Positions 57,269 through 64,000 of a stretch of 64,000 bases of DNA are shown here, piece after piece. This DNA is from an uncultured Oscillospiraceae bacterium (GTDB lineage Bacteria; Bacillota; Clostridia; Oscillospirales; Ruminococcaceae): the NCBI GenBank assembly GCA_905197685.1, contig CAJJZS010000010.1:1-64000 (forward strand), in the 5' to 3' direction. The number at the start of each line of letters is the position of its first letter. The first letter of the stretch is position 1. The translations under genes and the position numbers were made by a program. The notes under the pieces are model-generated. The model was not told the DNA's origin. It saw only the letters and a list, made by a program, of their open reading frames with translations, and ran no database searches.

Positions 57269-58576
57269 TTATTGCTCAGACCATTGATTATCAATGGCTT
57301 GAATACCCAGAATCAACATTTTGACAGCGTCAAGAAGGACGGAAATGTTGTGCGCTTCGTCCGCTCCGTGCGCAGCTCCGTGTCCTTTGGGGAACGGTTT
57401 TACCTCGTGCGGATTTCCGCCGCCGAATCCGCAGCCGTTCTCAAACAGGCGGGCATAGGTGCAGGCGCCCATAACATATGGCTTTTCGTTTGTACGAAAT
57501 TCGTTGTTATACAATTCTGTCAGCATCGAAACCATTTTATCATCAGGGTCTTTGTAGTATCCTTTGCTAACCTTTTCGACAATTAGCTGTATACCGGTTT
57601 TTGTTCCGTAATTCATCAGTTTTTCGACAACCTCATCTGTATTTAAGGTGACGGGAGTTCTGATGTCAAAGGAAAGAATAAGATTTTCTCCTTTGGTTTC
57701 TGCCGAAAAAACCTTGACGGAGGTTTTGCCGCTCATTTCATCGGAATGGTTGATGCCGATACAGCAGCCTTCCGGGTCGGCAAGCAGTTCTCTGATTTGT
57801 TTTTCGTCCTGTTCGTTTTGTAATAACCGTTCTTCGCGGGTGAAGAGGTGCAGAATGGGGTTCGGGATTTTTTCTGTTTTGCCTATGATTGTTTTTTCAC
57901 CGCTTATTACAGATTCACAGTAATCGTGTACCAGACGCTGTTTGGAACCGTAGGATTTGATTTGTTCGATACAGTCGGCTTTGGGCGCGCAGATGCTGAA
58001 ATGAACCAGGCCTTTTTCTCCGTTTACAGTCGGGAAATCATCGTCTACCGATAATCCCCAGTCGGGCTGACCCGCTTTTTCAAGATAATACGCAAGGTCG
58101 TCCATGCCGCATTCCTCGTTGCTGCCGAATACCAGACGAATATCATTCTTTAAAGGGATATGATATTCCCGGAAGAAAGCCAAAGCGTACAGCGAAGCAA
58201 TCAGCGGACCTTTATCATCGACAACGCCTCTGCCGATGATATAATCTCCGTAAACTTCTCCGGCAAAGGGAGCGTAAAGATTATCGTCTTCGGTGGGGAC
58301 AACATCGGCGTGGGTGGCGATTACCAAACGCTTGCCGCTTTGGTGTTCGCCGCACATTACTTCAAGGCAGCGATAGTCATAATTTTTGGTGACAAGACCT
58401 TTTTGTTTACACAGCCTATCGCAAAAATCAAGGGCTCTTGCGCACTCTGAGCCGTAAGGTTTTCCGGAATCATCCTGCGTGTTAATGCTGGGTATTTTTA
58501 CAAGATCGCAGGTTCTGGAAACAATTTCAAATTTGTTTTTTTGAAGATATTCTTCAATTTGTTCTTTTAAGTTCAT
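57269..58576 (-). CDS. M20-family dipeptidase (PepV/Sapep-like)
   Basis: A 435-residue zinc metallopeptidase-like protein. The metal-site motifs are ATHADVVP (first His), GRGVVDDKGP (bridging Asp) and GSNEECGMDDL (Glu pair); late in the sequence HEVKPFPKGHGAAHGADEAH supplies the last His. Such enzymes cleave dipeptides with broad specificity in the cytoplasm. ATG 58576 follows AGGAGGA. With the peptide importer nearby it forms an uptake-and-hydrolysis set. The leader is long (about 260 nt) and structured. Confidence 0.91.
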   Translation of the reverse strand: MNLKEQIEEYLQKNKFEIVSRTCDLVKIPSINTQDDSGKPYGSECARALDFCDRLCKQKGLVTKNYDYRCLEVMCGEHQSGKRLVIATHADVVPTEDDNLYAPFAGEVYGDYIIGRGVVDDKGPLIASLYALAFFREYHIPLKNDIRLVFGSNEECGMDDLAYYLEKAGQPDWGLSVDDDFPTVNGEKGLVHFSICAPKADCIEQIKSYGSKQRLVHDYCESVISGEKTIIGKTEKIPNPILHLFTREERLLQNEQDEKQIRELLADPEGCCIGINHSDEMSGKTSVKVFSAETKGENLILSFDIRTPVTLNTDEVVEKLMNYGTKTGIQLIVEKVSKGYYKDPDDKMVSMLTELYNNEFRTNEKPYVMGACTYARLFENGCGFGGGNPHEVKPFPKGHGAAHGADEAHNISVLLDAVKMLILGIQAIDNQWSEQ

Positions 58577-59158
58577 AGTTTCCTCCTCATTTTTGTTTTT
58601 TGTTTCATCTCACAACTGTAACTGAATTTTTGTTACAGTAAAAATAACGGACCGCTTTCTTATTTGATGATATATCATAAAATATTCATAATATTCCGAA
58701 AATTATCAAAAAATCAGTTAATATCATGATAATTTTAAAATATTTTGCAAATTTATAAAATATATTTTTAAGATTTATCGGTTTATAATAGCAGAAAAAT
58801 TATCTAAAAGTAAATTTAACTCAGTAAATATTTTGCATAACCAAATGATAGTATAGACTTTACAAAAAGTCAATAGCGAGAAGAAAAATATCTGTTTTTC
58901 ATTATTTTTTGTTGAGTTTGTTAGTAAATATGCCTAAATTGCGTTTGAAGTGAAATCAGGCGCGGCAGGTATTGCGCCGCAAAGAAAAATCCCCGACAAA
59001 ACCGCTTTGTTATGCGGATTGTTGAGGATTATTTTTCCGGGATTTAAGGGAGAAAGCAGAAAAACGCGCTGTTTGACGGCAGTTTTGCAAAATACGGTCG
59101 CTGACAGAATTTTTCGGATTACGATCGAAAATGAGGGGGAATATTTGCAAACAAAGAT
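58577..59158. other. AT-rich regulatory gap upstream of the peptidase gene
   Basis: Over 580 bp without a credible gene. An inverted repeat ACTGTAAC-N9-GTTACAGT lies at 58615-58639, about 40 nt before the peptidase start, and palindromes such as ATGATATATCAT follow it at about 58665-58676. Between 58940 and 59040 a long imperfect hairpin (AATCC...CGACAA...GCGG) occurs that looks like an old terminator. A frame at about 58950-59183 has no ribosome site and is rejected. Confidence 0.5.
58845..58873 (-). promoter_or_regulatory. Sigma-A promoter for pepV-MATE
   Basis: On the minus strand TTGACT (58868-58873) and TATCAT (58845-58850) are 17 nt apart. It implies a 5' leader of about 260 nt, which contains the ACTGTAAC/GTTACAGT repeat. 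Confidence 0.65.
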
Positions 59159-59198
59159 AAAAAAACACTCCTCCGATGTTTAGAAGCGAAGAAGTGTT
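59159..59198 (-). terminator. Terminator after the HAD-phosphatase gene
   Basis: On the minus strand AACACTTCTTCG (from 59198) pairs along its length with CGGAGGAGTGTT (ending at 59164), followed by T residues. Confidence 0.88.
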
Positions 59199-59208
59199 TC
59201 CGGTTGTT

Positions 59209-59868
59209 TTATGATTTTGTGGGGTTCAGTCCGACAATTTGAAGCAATTCATCGGGGCGCCGGGGTCGGTAAGTGGCTTTTATTTTTTCGGGGTAAAAAC
59301 AACCCCACACAGCCAGAGCAAAGTCACAGCCTGCCTCAAAGGCGCAGGTCGAATCAAATTCACTGTCTCCGACAAAAAGAACTTCCGAGGGGAGCAGGTT
59401 TGTTTGTTTGCAAAAATAAAGAAGCGAATCGGGGGCGGGTTTGGGACGCTCCACCAAATCACAGGTGACGATTTGAGAACAAATCTGTAAAAACGGCTGT
59501 TTGATATAGGCAGTAAGGTCGCCCATCTCGGTGCTTTGGCGGGAGGTATTGATGCCCAACAGGATTCCCGCCTCTTTCATTTGAACCATTCCTTCATAAA
59601 TGCCATCGAACAGGGAGGCGGTTTGACACAGTTCTGTGATGTTTTCTACCCATTTTCGGTAAAATTCGGGAAGGAGAGATTCGGAAACGCCGAGGTAGCG
59701 AATGGTATTTTGAGCCGTCATCGAGTAGGTGAGTTTTAAATCCTCCTCGGTAATCGGATGCCCTAAAACGCTGACACAGGTGCGCTGAAGCGCTTCTAAA
59801 TTGTAATAAGAATTGACAGCTGTTCCGTCTAAATCATAAACGACAGCTTTATAACGCAGGGAATTCAT
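59209..59868 (-). CDS. HAD-superfamily hydrolase
   Basis: A 219-residue phosphatase of the phosphoglycolate phosphatase-like HAD group. Motif I is YDLDGTAVNS (nucleophile Asp in DLDGT), motif II is LGINTSRQS, and motifs III/IV are ERPKPAPDS and VLFVGDSEFD. The cap domain between motifs I and II is helical. The start at 59868 (MNSLRYKAVVYDLDG) has GGAGG 5 nt upstream; upstream in-frame codons lack one. It lies 71 bp after prmC in the same direction. Substrate unknown. Confidence 0.9.
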   Translation of the reverse strand: MNSLRYKAVVYDLDGTAVNSYYNLEALQRTCVSVLGHPITEEDLKLTYSMTAQNTIRYLGVSESLLPEFYRKWVENITELCQTASLFDGIYEGMVQMKEAGILLGINTSRQSTEMGDLTAYIKQPFLQICSQIVTCDLVERPKPAPDSLLYFCKQTNLLPSEVLFVGDSEFDSTCAFEAGCDFALAVWGCFYPEKIKATYRPRRPDELLQIVGLNPTKS

Positions 59869-59939
59869 AGCAACCTCCGAATAATATTGATTGATAAAAA
59901 AGGGGAGAGATAAGAACGGAAAAAATGGCATTGCCTGTT

Positions 59940-60761
59940 TTATTTTTGCCCGATGACAACGCGGTCATTCCCGGAATAATCGTTGATGAGACGGATATTT
60001 CGGAAATGATTTTGCCGGAGTAAAGAGCAGACAGCTTCCCCCTGACGATACCCAATCTCAAAGATAAGCCAGCCGTTTTCCTTTAAAAACGGGTAGTACC
60101 GTTGGGCAATCACCCGATAAAAATACAGTCCGTTTTCCTCAGCCTGCAAAGCCATACGAGGTTCACACAATACTTCCGGCTGAAGTTGGGTCATTTCCTG
60201 AGCAGTGATATAGGGAGGATTTGCGGTAATCACATCAAACGGCTGCGGCGGTGTCCATCTTGTCACATCAGCCTGAACTATGGTGAGATTATCACAATGA
60301 TGCCGCTCTTTGTTTTTATAAAGATAGAAAAGAGCATCGTCGGAAAGCTCTGTTGCAGTAAAATTTACCGATGAGGGCAGGTTTTCCGCAAGCGCAATCG
60401 GAATACAACCGGAACCGGAACACAGGTCGCAGACCGAACCCGAAAACATTCCGTCGCACAGCTCAAGGGCGGTTTCCACCAGGATTTCGGTATCCTGTCT
60501 GGGAATCAGAACGCCTTCTCCGACAAAGAAGGGCAAACCGAAAAATTCCCACTCACCCAGCAGGTACTGGAGAGGATAGCCGGATTTGCGGCGGGAAACC
60601 ATCTGTTCAAACGGCGCGAGCAGTTCTTCCCGGCACAAGTCATCAAAATGCAGGAGGAGGGAAGTATGTGAAAGACAGAGCAGATGCTCTAACATCATCT
60701 GCGCCTCGTGCGGGGCAATCCCTTCTTTGCAGGCTTGTGAAAACAAATCCCGATAAGTCAT
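59940..60761 (-). CDS. prmC: Peptide chain release factor N5-glutamine methyltransferase
   Basis: PrmC (HemK) methylates the GGQ glutamine of release factors 1 and 2. The 273-residue protein has a helical N-terminal domain and a SAM-binding fold with GEGVLIPRQDTEILVETAL, VCDLCSGSGCIPIALAE and the catalytic NPPY motif (ITANPPYIT). The start at 60761 (MTYRDLFSQ) is favoured by AAGGAG upstream; a frame seven codons longer lacks one. It lies 44 bp after the DUF1385 gene. This DUF1385-prmC pairing, often with prfA and rpmE, is common in Clostridia. Confidence 0.94.
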   Translation of the reverse strand: MTYRDLFSQACKEGIAPHEAQMMLEHLLCLSHTSLLLHFDDLCREELLAPFEQMVSRRKSGYPLQYLLGEWEFFGLPFFVGEGVLIPRQDTEILVETALELCDGMFSGSVCDLCSGSGCIPIALAENLPSSVNFTATELSDDALFYLYKNKERHHCDNLTIVQADVTRWTPPQPFDVITANPPYITAQEMTQLQPEVLCEPRMALQAEENGLYFYRVIAQRYYPFLKENGWLIFEIGYRQGEAVCSLLRQNHFRNIRLINDYSGNDRVVIGQK

Positions 60762-60805
60762 ACAGCAATCGGCTCCTTTCATGGAGAAAATAAGAGAAGA
60801 ACGGA

Positions 60806-61750
60806 TTAAAACAGCGCTTCGTTCGGGTCGTCCGGAATAACGCGCTTCATCGAAGCAATAGCTACCTCAATCATATCGTCGGTGGGTTCTTTGGTGGTCA
60901 GGCGCTGTGTCCAAAGTCCGGGCGCAGAAAGGATACGGGTCAGCAGATTGTCATGGCGACCTGCATATTTAATACACTCGTAAGAAAGGGACATAATAAT
61001 CGGCAGGGTCAGAACCTTCATGCCTACACGCAGCCAGACATTGTCCCAGGAAACGAAGGAAGAAACCAAAATGGAAAGAAGCAGGACAATTACCAAAAAG
61101 CTGGTTCCGCAGCGTGGGTGAAAGCGGGTATATTTGCGGACATTTTCAACGGTCAATTCTTCCCCGTTTTCATAGCAGAAGATGGTTTTATGTTCGGCGC
61201 CGTGATACATGAATACCCGTTTGATATCGCTCATATGGGAGATTGCAGCAAGATATACAATTAAGATAGCAATTTTTGTCAGTCCTTCCAAAGCGGACAG
61301 TACAAGGGGATGGGAAATGCTTCCCTTTAAAAGATTAACGATGGTTGTAGGAAGAAAGGCAAAGAAGAACAGCGCCATCAACAGCGAAAAGACGAGAATG
61401 CAGCCTTCCAGAACCGGCATGAATTTGTCGCCCAGTATTTTTCTGAGTTTTTGTTCAAAAGCGGAAGGTTCTTCCTCTTCGTCATCAAGTCCTGCTTTTT
61501 CCGCCGCTTTCATCAGGCTTTGATAACCGCAGGTCAGTGATTCCACAAAATTAAAGATGCCGCGGATAAACGGTGTTTTTTTATACCATTTGTTGCCGTC
61601 GGGGGTTGCCCATTCCTCGGTAGAGATACTTTGGTCGGGCAGACGGACCGAGAGAGCCGTTTTTTTCGGACCTCTCATCATAACGCCTTCGATAACAGCC
61701 TGTCCGCCAATCGAAGTTTTCAGTGTTTTCGGTTGATTTGTTTTTGACAT
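60806..61750 (-). CDS. DUF1385 membrane protein
   Basis: A 314-residue integral membrane protein of the DUF1385 (YqhQ) family. Diagnostic motifs are the N-terminal SIGGQAVIEGVMMRGPK, then the conserved YHGAEHKTIFCYENGEELTV and TRFHPRCGTSFLVIV. About four or five helices lie between residues 110 and 260. In Bacillus YqhQ is linked to membrane-fluidity and flotillin effects; no enzymatic role is proved. It is upstream of prmC in the same direction. Confidence 0.92.
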   Translation of the reverse strand: MSKTNQPKTLKTSIGGQAVIEGVMMRGPKKTALSVRLPDQSISTEEWATPDGNKWYKKTPFIRGIFNFVESLTCGYQSLMKAAEKAGLDDEEEEPSAFEQKLRKILGDKFMPVLEGCILVFSLLMALFFFAFLPTTIVNLLKGSISHPLVLSALEGLTKIAILIVYLAAISHMSDIKRVFMYHGAEHKTIFCYENGEELTVENVRKYTRFHPRCGTSFLVIVLLLSILVSSFVSWDNVWLRVGMKVLTLPIIMSLSYECIKYAGRHDNLLTRILSAPGLWTQRLTTKEPTDDMIEVAIASMKRVIPDDPNEALF

Positions 61751-61880
61751 AGGATAAAAACTCCTTTAAACAAAAGATAAAATAAGACAAAACAATTTTT
61801 GACAAAATCAGTATAACATGAATTTGTGAATAAAGATAGTATCGAAAGGGCAGAAAACAGCCTTTTTCCTTTTAATTTGA

Positions 61881-61917
61881 AGAAAAAAGAACACCTGATC
61901 GTATTACAGATGTTCTT
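61881..61917 (-). terminator. Terminator after the GNAT gene
   Basis: On the minus strand AAGAACATCTG pairs with CAGGTGTTCTT (61917-61887) and runs into a T tract. Confidence 0.88.
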
Positions 61918-61923
61918 TTGCGG

Positions 61924-62382
61924 TTACAGATTTTTTTCTAAGATAAATCTTTGTTCACAAAGACCCAGAGAATGATAAAAATCAAGGGCGGATCGGTTAA
62001 AAGCCCACACCATCAAATCAATGCGGGAAGCCCCTTTGTGTTTTGCCAGCGTCTGCGCTTTAAGAAAGAGCAGTTTACCGATTCCCTGTCTGCGAAAGTC
62101 AGGGTTTACGAATAAATCGTCAATATAGGCGGTTGTCCCTTCTTTCATGCCGGATTTTTCTTTCATGGTAACGATGCAAAGTCCGGCAATCTCTTCGTCT
62201 TGTTCGGCAACAAGACAAATCTTTTGAGAAGAAACGGTCATCTGACAAAATTCCTCTTGGGAATAAGGATGTTCTAACGGAACAAACAAATCGGGTCGGG
62301 CTTGCAGATGAATCTGATGAAGCTGCTGCATCAAAGGGTCAATGTGAGCATAATCGTTTGGAGTCATAGGACGAATCAGCAT
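61924..62382 (-). CDS. GNAT-family N-acetyltransferase
   Basis: A 152-residue acetyltransferase. The acetyl-CoA pyrophosphate loop is FRRQGIGKLLFLKAQTLAK (the R/Q-x-x-G-x-G/A motif), and the rest fits: N-terminal IRPMTPNDYAHIDPLMQQLH and late NRSALDFYHSLGLCEQRFIL. The start at 62382 follows AAGGAG; the frame continues seven bases into the preceding gene. The substrate is not evident. It is coupled to the DUF975 gene. Confidence 0.88.
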   Translation of the reverse strand: MLIRPMTPNDYAHIDPLMQQLHQIHLQARPDLFVPLEHPYSQEEFCQMTVSSQKICLVAEQDEEIAGLCIVTMKEKSGMKEGTTAYIDDLFVNPDFRRQGIGKLLFLKAQTLAKHKGASRIDLMVWAFNRSALDFYHSLGLCEQRFILEKNL

Positions 62383-63263
62383 ACCGAATCTTCTCCTTCC
62401 GACGGGTCGCAAGAATCGGTGTGAGGGGGAGTTTGCGCATCGGGAATGACGGCAAGGTGGTTTGCGCGCCGATCATCCTCAATCAAAAAGCGCGCGTACA
62501 GCAAAGAACTCATCGAGTAATAAGCAGAAAAGTACAAAAGAGGCAGAAGAAGAACGGAGATAACGCCCCAGCCGATAAAGGAGAGTTTAAAAAGAAGAAT
62601 TTCATCGCGGATACCTTTGGTTGCATGGACAGAAGAACGGATTGCGTCGCCGACCGTTGTTTTGCCGTCCAGCAGATAATATTTTGCAAGAAAATATTTT
62701 TGTACCCGCACCATCAAAAAGCCGAAGGCAAGCAGGAAAATTCCCGCAGAAAGCACAAAGGACAAGCTGCCCACAAAATCAGAACCGACAAAGCTGCCGG
62801 AGGTTAGAATCCAAACGGAGAAAGATAAGCCCGCGACGGGGAGAATCAGATACAACACGGCGGCGCAGAAGATGCGAACCCCAATCCGAAAAGCCAGCGC
62901 CAAAGAGCGGAAGAACATTCGACGGTTTGCAAAGCAGCCGAAGATGTTTAAAATATCCTCCGAAACGCCCTCGGACAGCGAATGATACCAAGAGGTGATT
63001 CCCAAATTAAGCGGAACAAGCAGTAAAAAGGAGCCGACCGCCATAATGATGCTGAGCAAAAGGGAAAGAAGCCAGCCGTCCGAAATTCCGGGAATCAGAC
63101 CGGTGGTTCCGATTGGAATCTGAAGCAGAAAGTTTGCAATCATTTCGATGATGACAAACAGCAGATAAATTGCGGTGCTGAGCAAAGTGATGGAAACCGC
63201 CTTGCCCCAGTTGTTGCACAGACAGCGTTTGGAATTATATTTGATTTGTTTTCGCAAAGTCAT
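62376..63263 (-). CDS. DUF975 membrane protein
   Basis: A 295-residue integral membrane protein with about six helices and a polar C-terminal tail. MTLRKQIKYNSKRCLCNNWG at the start and the internal GITSWYHSLSEGVSEDILNI are characteristic of the DUF975 family, widespread in Clostridia, with unknown function. AGGAGA precedes ATG 63263. It overlaps the GNAT gene by 7 bp. Confidence 0.88.
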   Translation of the reverse strand: MTLRKQIKYNSKRCLCNNWGKAVSITLLSTAIYLLFVIIEMIANFLLQIPIGTTGLIPGISDGWLLSLLLSIIMAVGSFLLLVPLNLGITSWYHSLSEGVSEDILNIFGCFANRRMFFRSLALAFRIGVRIFCAAVLYLILPVAGLSFSVWILTSGSFVGSDFVGSLSFVLSAGIFLLAFGFLMVRVQKYFLAKYYLLDGKTTVGDAIRSSVHATKGIRDEILLFKLSFIGWGVISVLLLPLLYFSAYYSMSSLLYARFLIEDDRRANHLAVIPDAQTPPHTDSCDPSEGEDSVC

Positions 63264-63324
63264 GGTAGCTTTTCTCCTTTATTTCATTGAGATTCGGGCA
63301 AAATGCAGAAACGGTTGCGCGCAA

Positions 63325-64000
63325 TTATTCAAAGAACATTTCTTCACCGTCTTCATAGTACTTTTTGGTACTCCAGTGGTCATCCCAGTCTTCCTGTGTC
63401 ATCGGCACACAAGCGAGTACCTCAAACACCTTATCTCTGCTCCAAAGTTCGGGGGTCATAACGATGGTGTATCCGGCTCCGGCAGCGCACTCCCATTCTC
63501 CCATCGGATGGCGGGGAAAAGCCATCAGGGTGAGCATGGACATAATCATGCCGCCGGGAATGACCAGAGCGGCGCTGTGAACATCGTTTGCCATCATATC
63601 CTGAAAAACATCGTCCAAGCCTTTGATAACGCGCCGAATGAAAGCAAGACCGTCCTCACCCTCCGGCGGAGCGTTGTGCATACTGTCGCGGCTCCACGCA
63701 ATAAAGGTTTCGTCGTTTTGCAATTCGTCCAGCGTTTTGCCCTCATAGGTACCGAAATCCATCTCCATCAGCTGGGGAACATCGAATGTTTTATATCCGG
63801 GATAGAGAATCTTTGCGGTTTCGCGGCATCTGCGCAGGGGAGAGGTGTAGATTTTTTCTATCGGGGGATAGTCCTTTCCGTCGGCAAATTCTTTAAGCGC
63901 GTCGATGCCTTCCTGACAAAGCGGGTAGTCGGTCAGTCCGACATATTTGCCCTCCAGATTTGCGCGGGTGATTCCGTGACGGAACAGATGAATTTTATAG
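63325..64000 (-). CDS. Histidine phosphatase-family protein (5' end outside window)
   Basis: The open frame runs off the window edge. Its visible 5' part on the minus strand reads LFRHGITRANLEGKYVGLTD, the phosphohistidine motif of histidine phosphatases and phosphoglycerate-mutase relatives; EKIYTSPLRRCRETAKILYP and MEMDFGTYEGKTLDEL follow. At the place where the family normally has a second catalytic His (VSHGG), this protein has VIPGG, so the usual second His seems to be replaced by Pro. It may be a pseudoenzyme, or use another residue. About 225 residues are visible. Confidence 0.85.
   Translation of the reverse strand, partial: YKIHLFRHGITRANLEGKYVGLTDYPLCQEGIDALKEFADGKDYPPIEKIYTSPLRRCRETAKILYPGYKTFDVPQLMEMDFGTYEGKTLDELQNDETFIAWSRDSMHNAPPEGEDGLAFIRRVIKGLDDVFQDMMANDVHSAALVIPGGMIMSMLTLMAFPRHPMGEWECAAGAGYTIVMTPELWSRDKVFEVLACVPMTQEDWDDHWSTKKYYEDGEEMFFE

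Noticed and set aside
58950..59183. A 77-codon plus-strand frame in the gap upstream of the peptidase operon
   Set aside because: GTG start without a ribosome site, no recognisable motif, and it crosses an old hairpin and the start of a minus-strand terminator.
1..64000. CRISPR array
   Set aside because: No regularly spaced direct repeats and no Cas-like genes are visible.
1..64000. tRNA or rRNA genes
   Set aside because: The only T-arm/CCA pattern found belongs to tmRNA at 46287-46675; no tRNA or rRNA was recognised.

Overview
The window looks like a core chromosomal segment of an anaerobic low-to-middle-GC Gram-positive, most likely Clostridia (Oscillospiraceae/Ruminococcaceae-like). The evidence is sigma-A promoters with 16-18 nt spacers, strong AGGAGG ribosome sites, many TTG/GTG starts, T-tailed hairpin terminators, an A-type flavodiiron protein, a clostridial 2-hydroxyacyl-CoA dehydratase activase pair, an HPr with both His15 and Ser46, IreB, and a FabT/FabK-type fatty-acid operon. 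Coding DNA is GC-balanced; most gaps are AT-rich.

Layout. 0.2-8.4 kb: signal recognition and translation genes (ylxM-ffh-rpsP-khpA, rimM-trmD), HPr, uvrC, then rsmD-coaD-coiled-coil protein. 8.4-18.3 kb: a small EamA transporter, an RluA-type synthase, radC, a secreted acidic protein, uvrB, a nucleotidyltransferase and uvrA. A 0.6-kb AT-rich unit with 110-bp imperfect inverted repeats and a 53-codon DUF6440-like gene sits directly before uvrA. 18.4-20.9 kb: redox genes (FprA, nitroreductase, a frameshifted flavoprotein). 21.0-31.1 kb: a complete type II fatty-acid operon, fabT-fabH-acpP-fabK-fabD-fabG-fabF-accB-fabZ-accC-accD-accA, with two palindromes at its promoter and repeated TTTCCCGGGGAAA-type palindromes around acpP. 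31.1-37.7 kb (minus strand): ireB and a small unknown gene, then the aromatic operon aroF-aroB-aroA-aroC-pheA behind a leader with a Phe-rich peptide and a terminator, a textbook attenuator layout. 38.0-46.3 kb: dehydratase activase pair, a CmpB-type membrane protein, an ECF sigma factor with its membrane partner, and smpB. 46.3-49.2 kb: ssrA (tmRNA), then about 700 nt of dense RNA structure without a credible gene, then remnants of a mobile element (RepA_N fragment, Cys-rich VLP-like protein). 49.5-58.6 kb: a peptide ABC importer facing a pepV-MATE-XRE/cupin gene set. 59.2-64.0 kb (minus strand): HAD phosphatase, prmC, DUF1385 protein, GNAT, DUF975 protein and a histidine-phosphatase-family protein cut by the window edge.

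How parts work together. AccABCD and the Fab enzymes make acyl-ACP from acetyl-CoA under the MarR-family regulator at the operon head. The aro operon takes PEP and erythrose-4-P to chorismate except for the dehydroquinase and shikimate dehydrogenase and kinase steps, which are not in the window, and then to phenylpyruvate; its leader reads out phenylalanine. SmpB and tmRNA form the ribosome-rescue pair. The peptide importer and the PepV-like dipeptidase form a peptide-uptake and hydrolysis module.

The most unusual signal is the ornate RNA-like region at about 46.80-47.50 kb. Several long helices contain G-U pairs that are only possible on the plus strand. I could not assign it to a named family by eye; large phage and mobile-element RNAs such as ROOL and GOLLD are the first comparisons to make.
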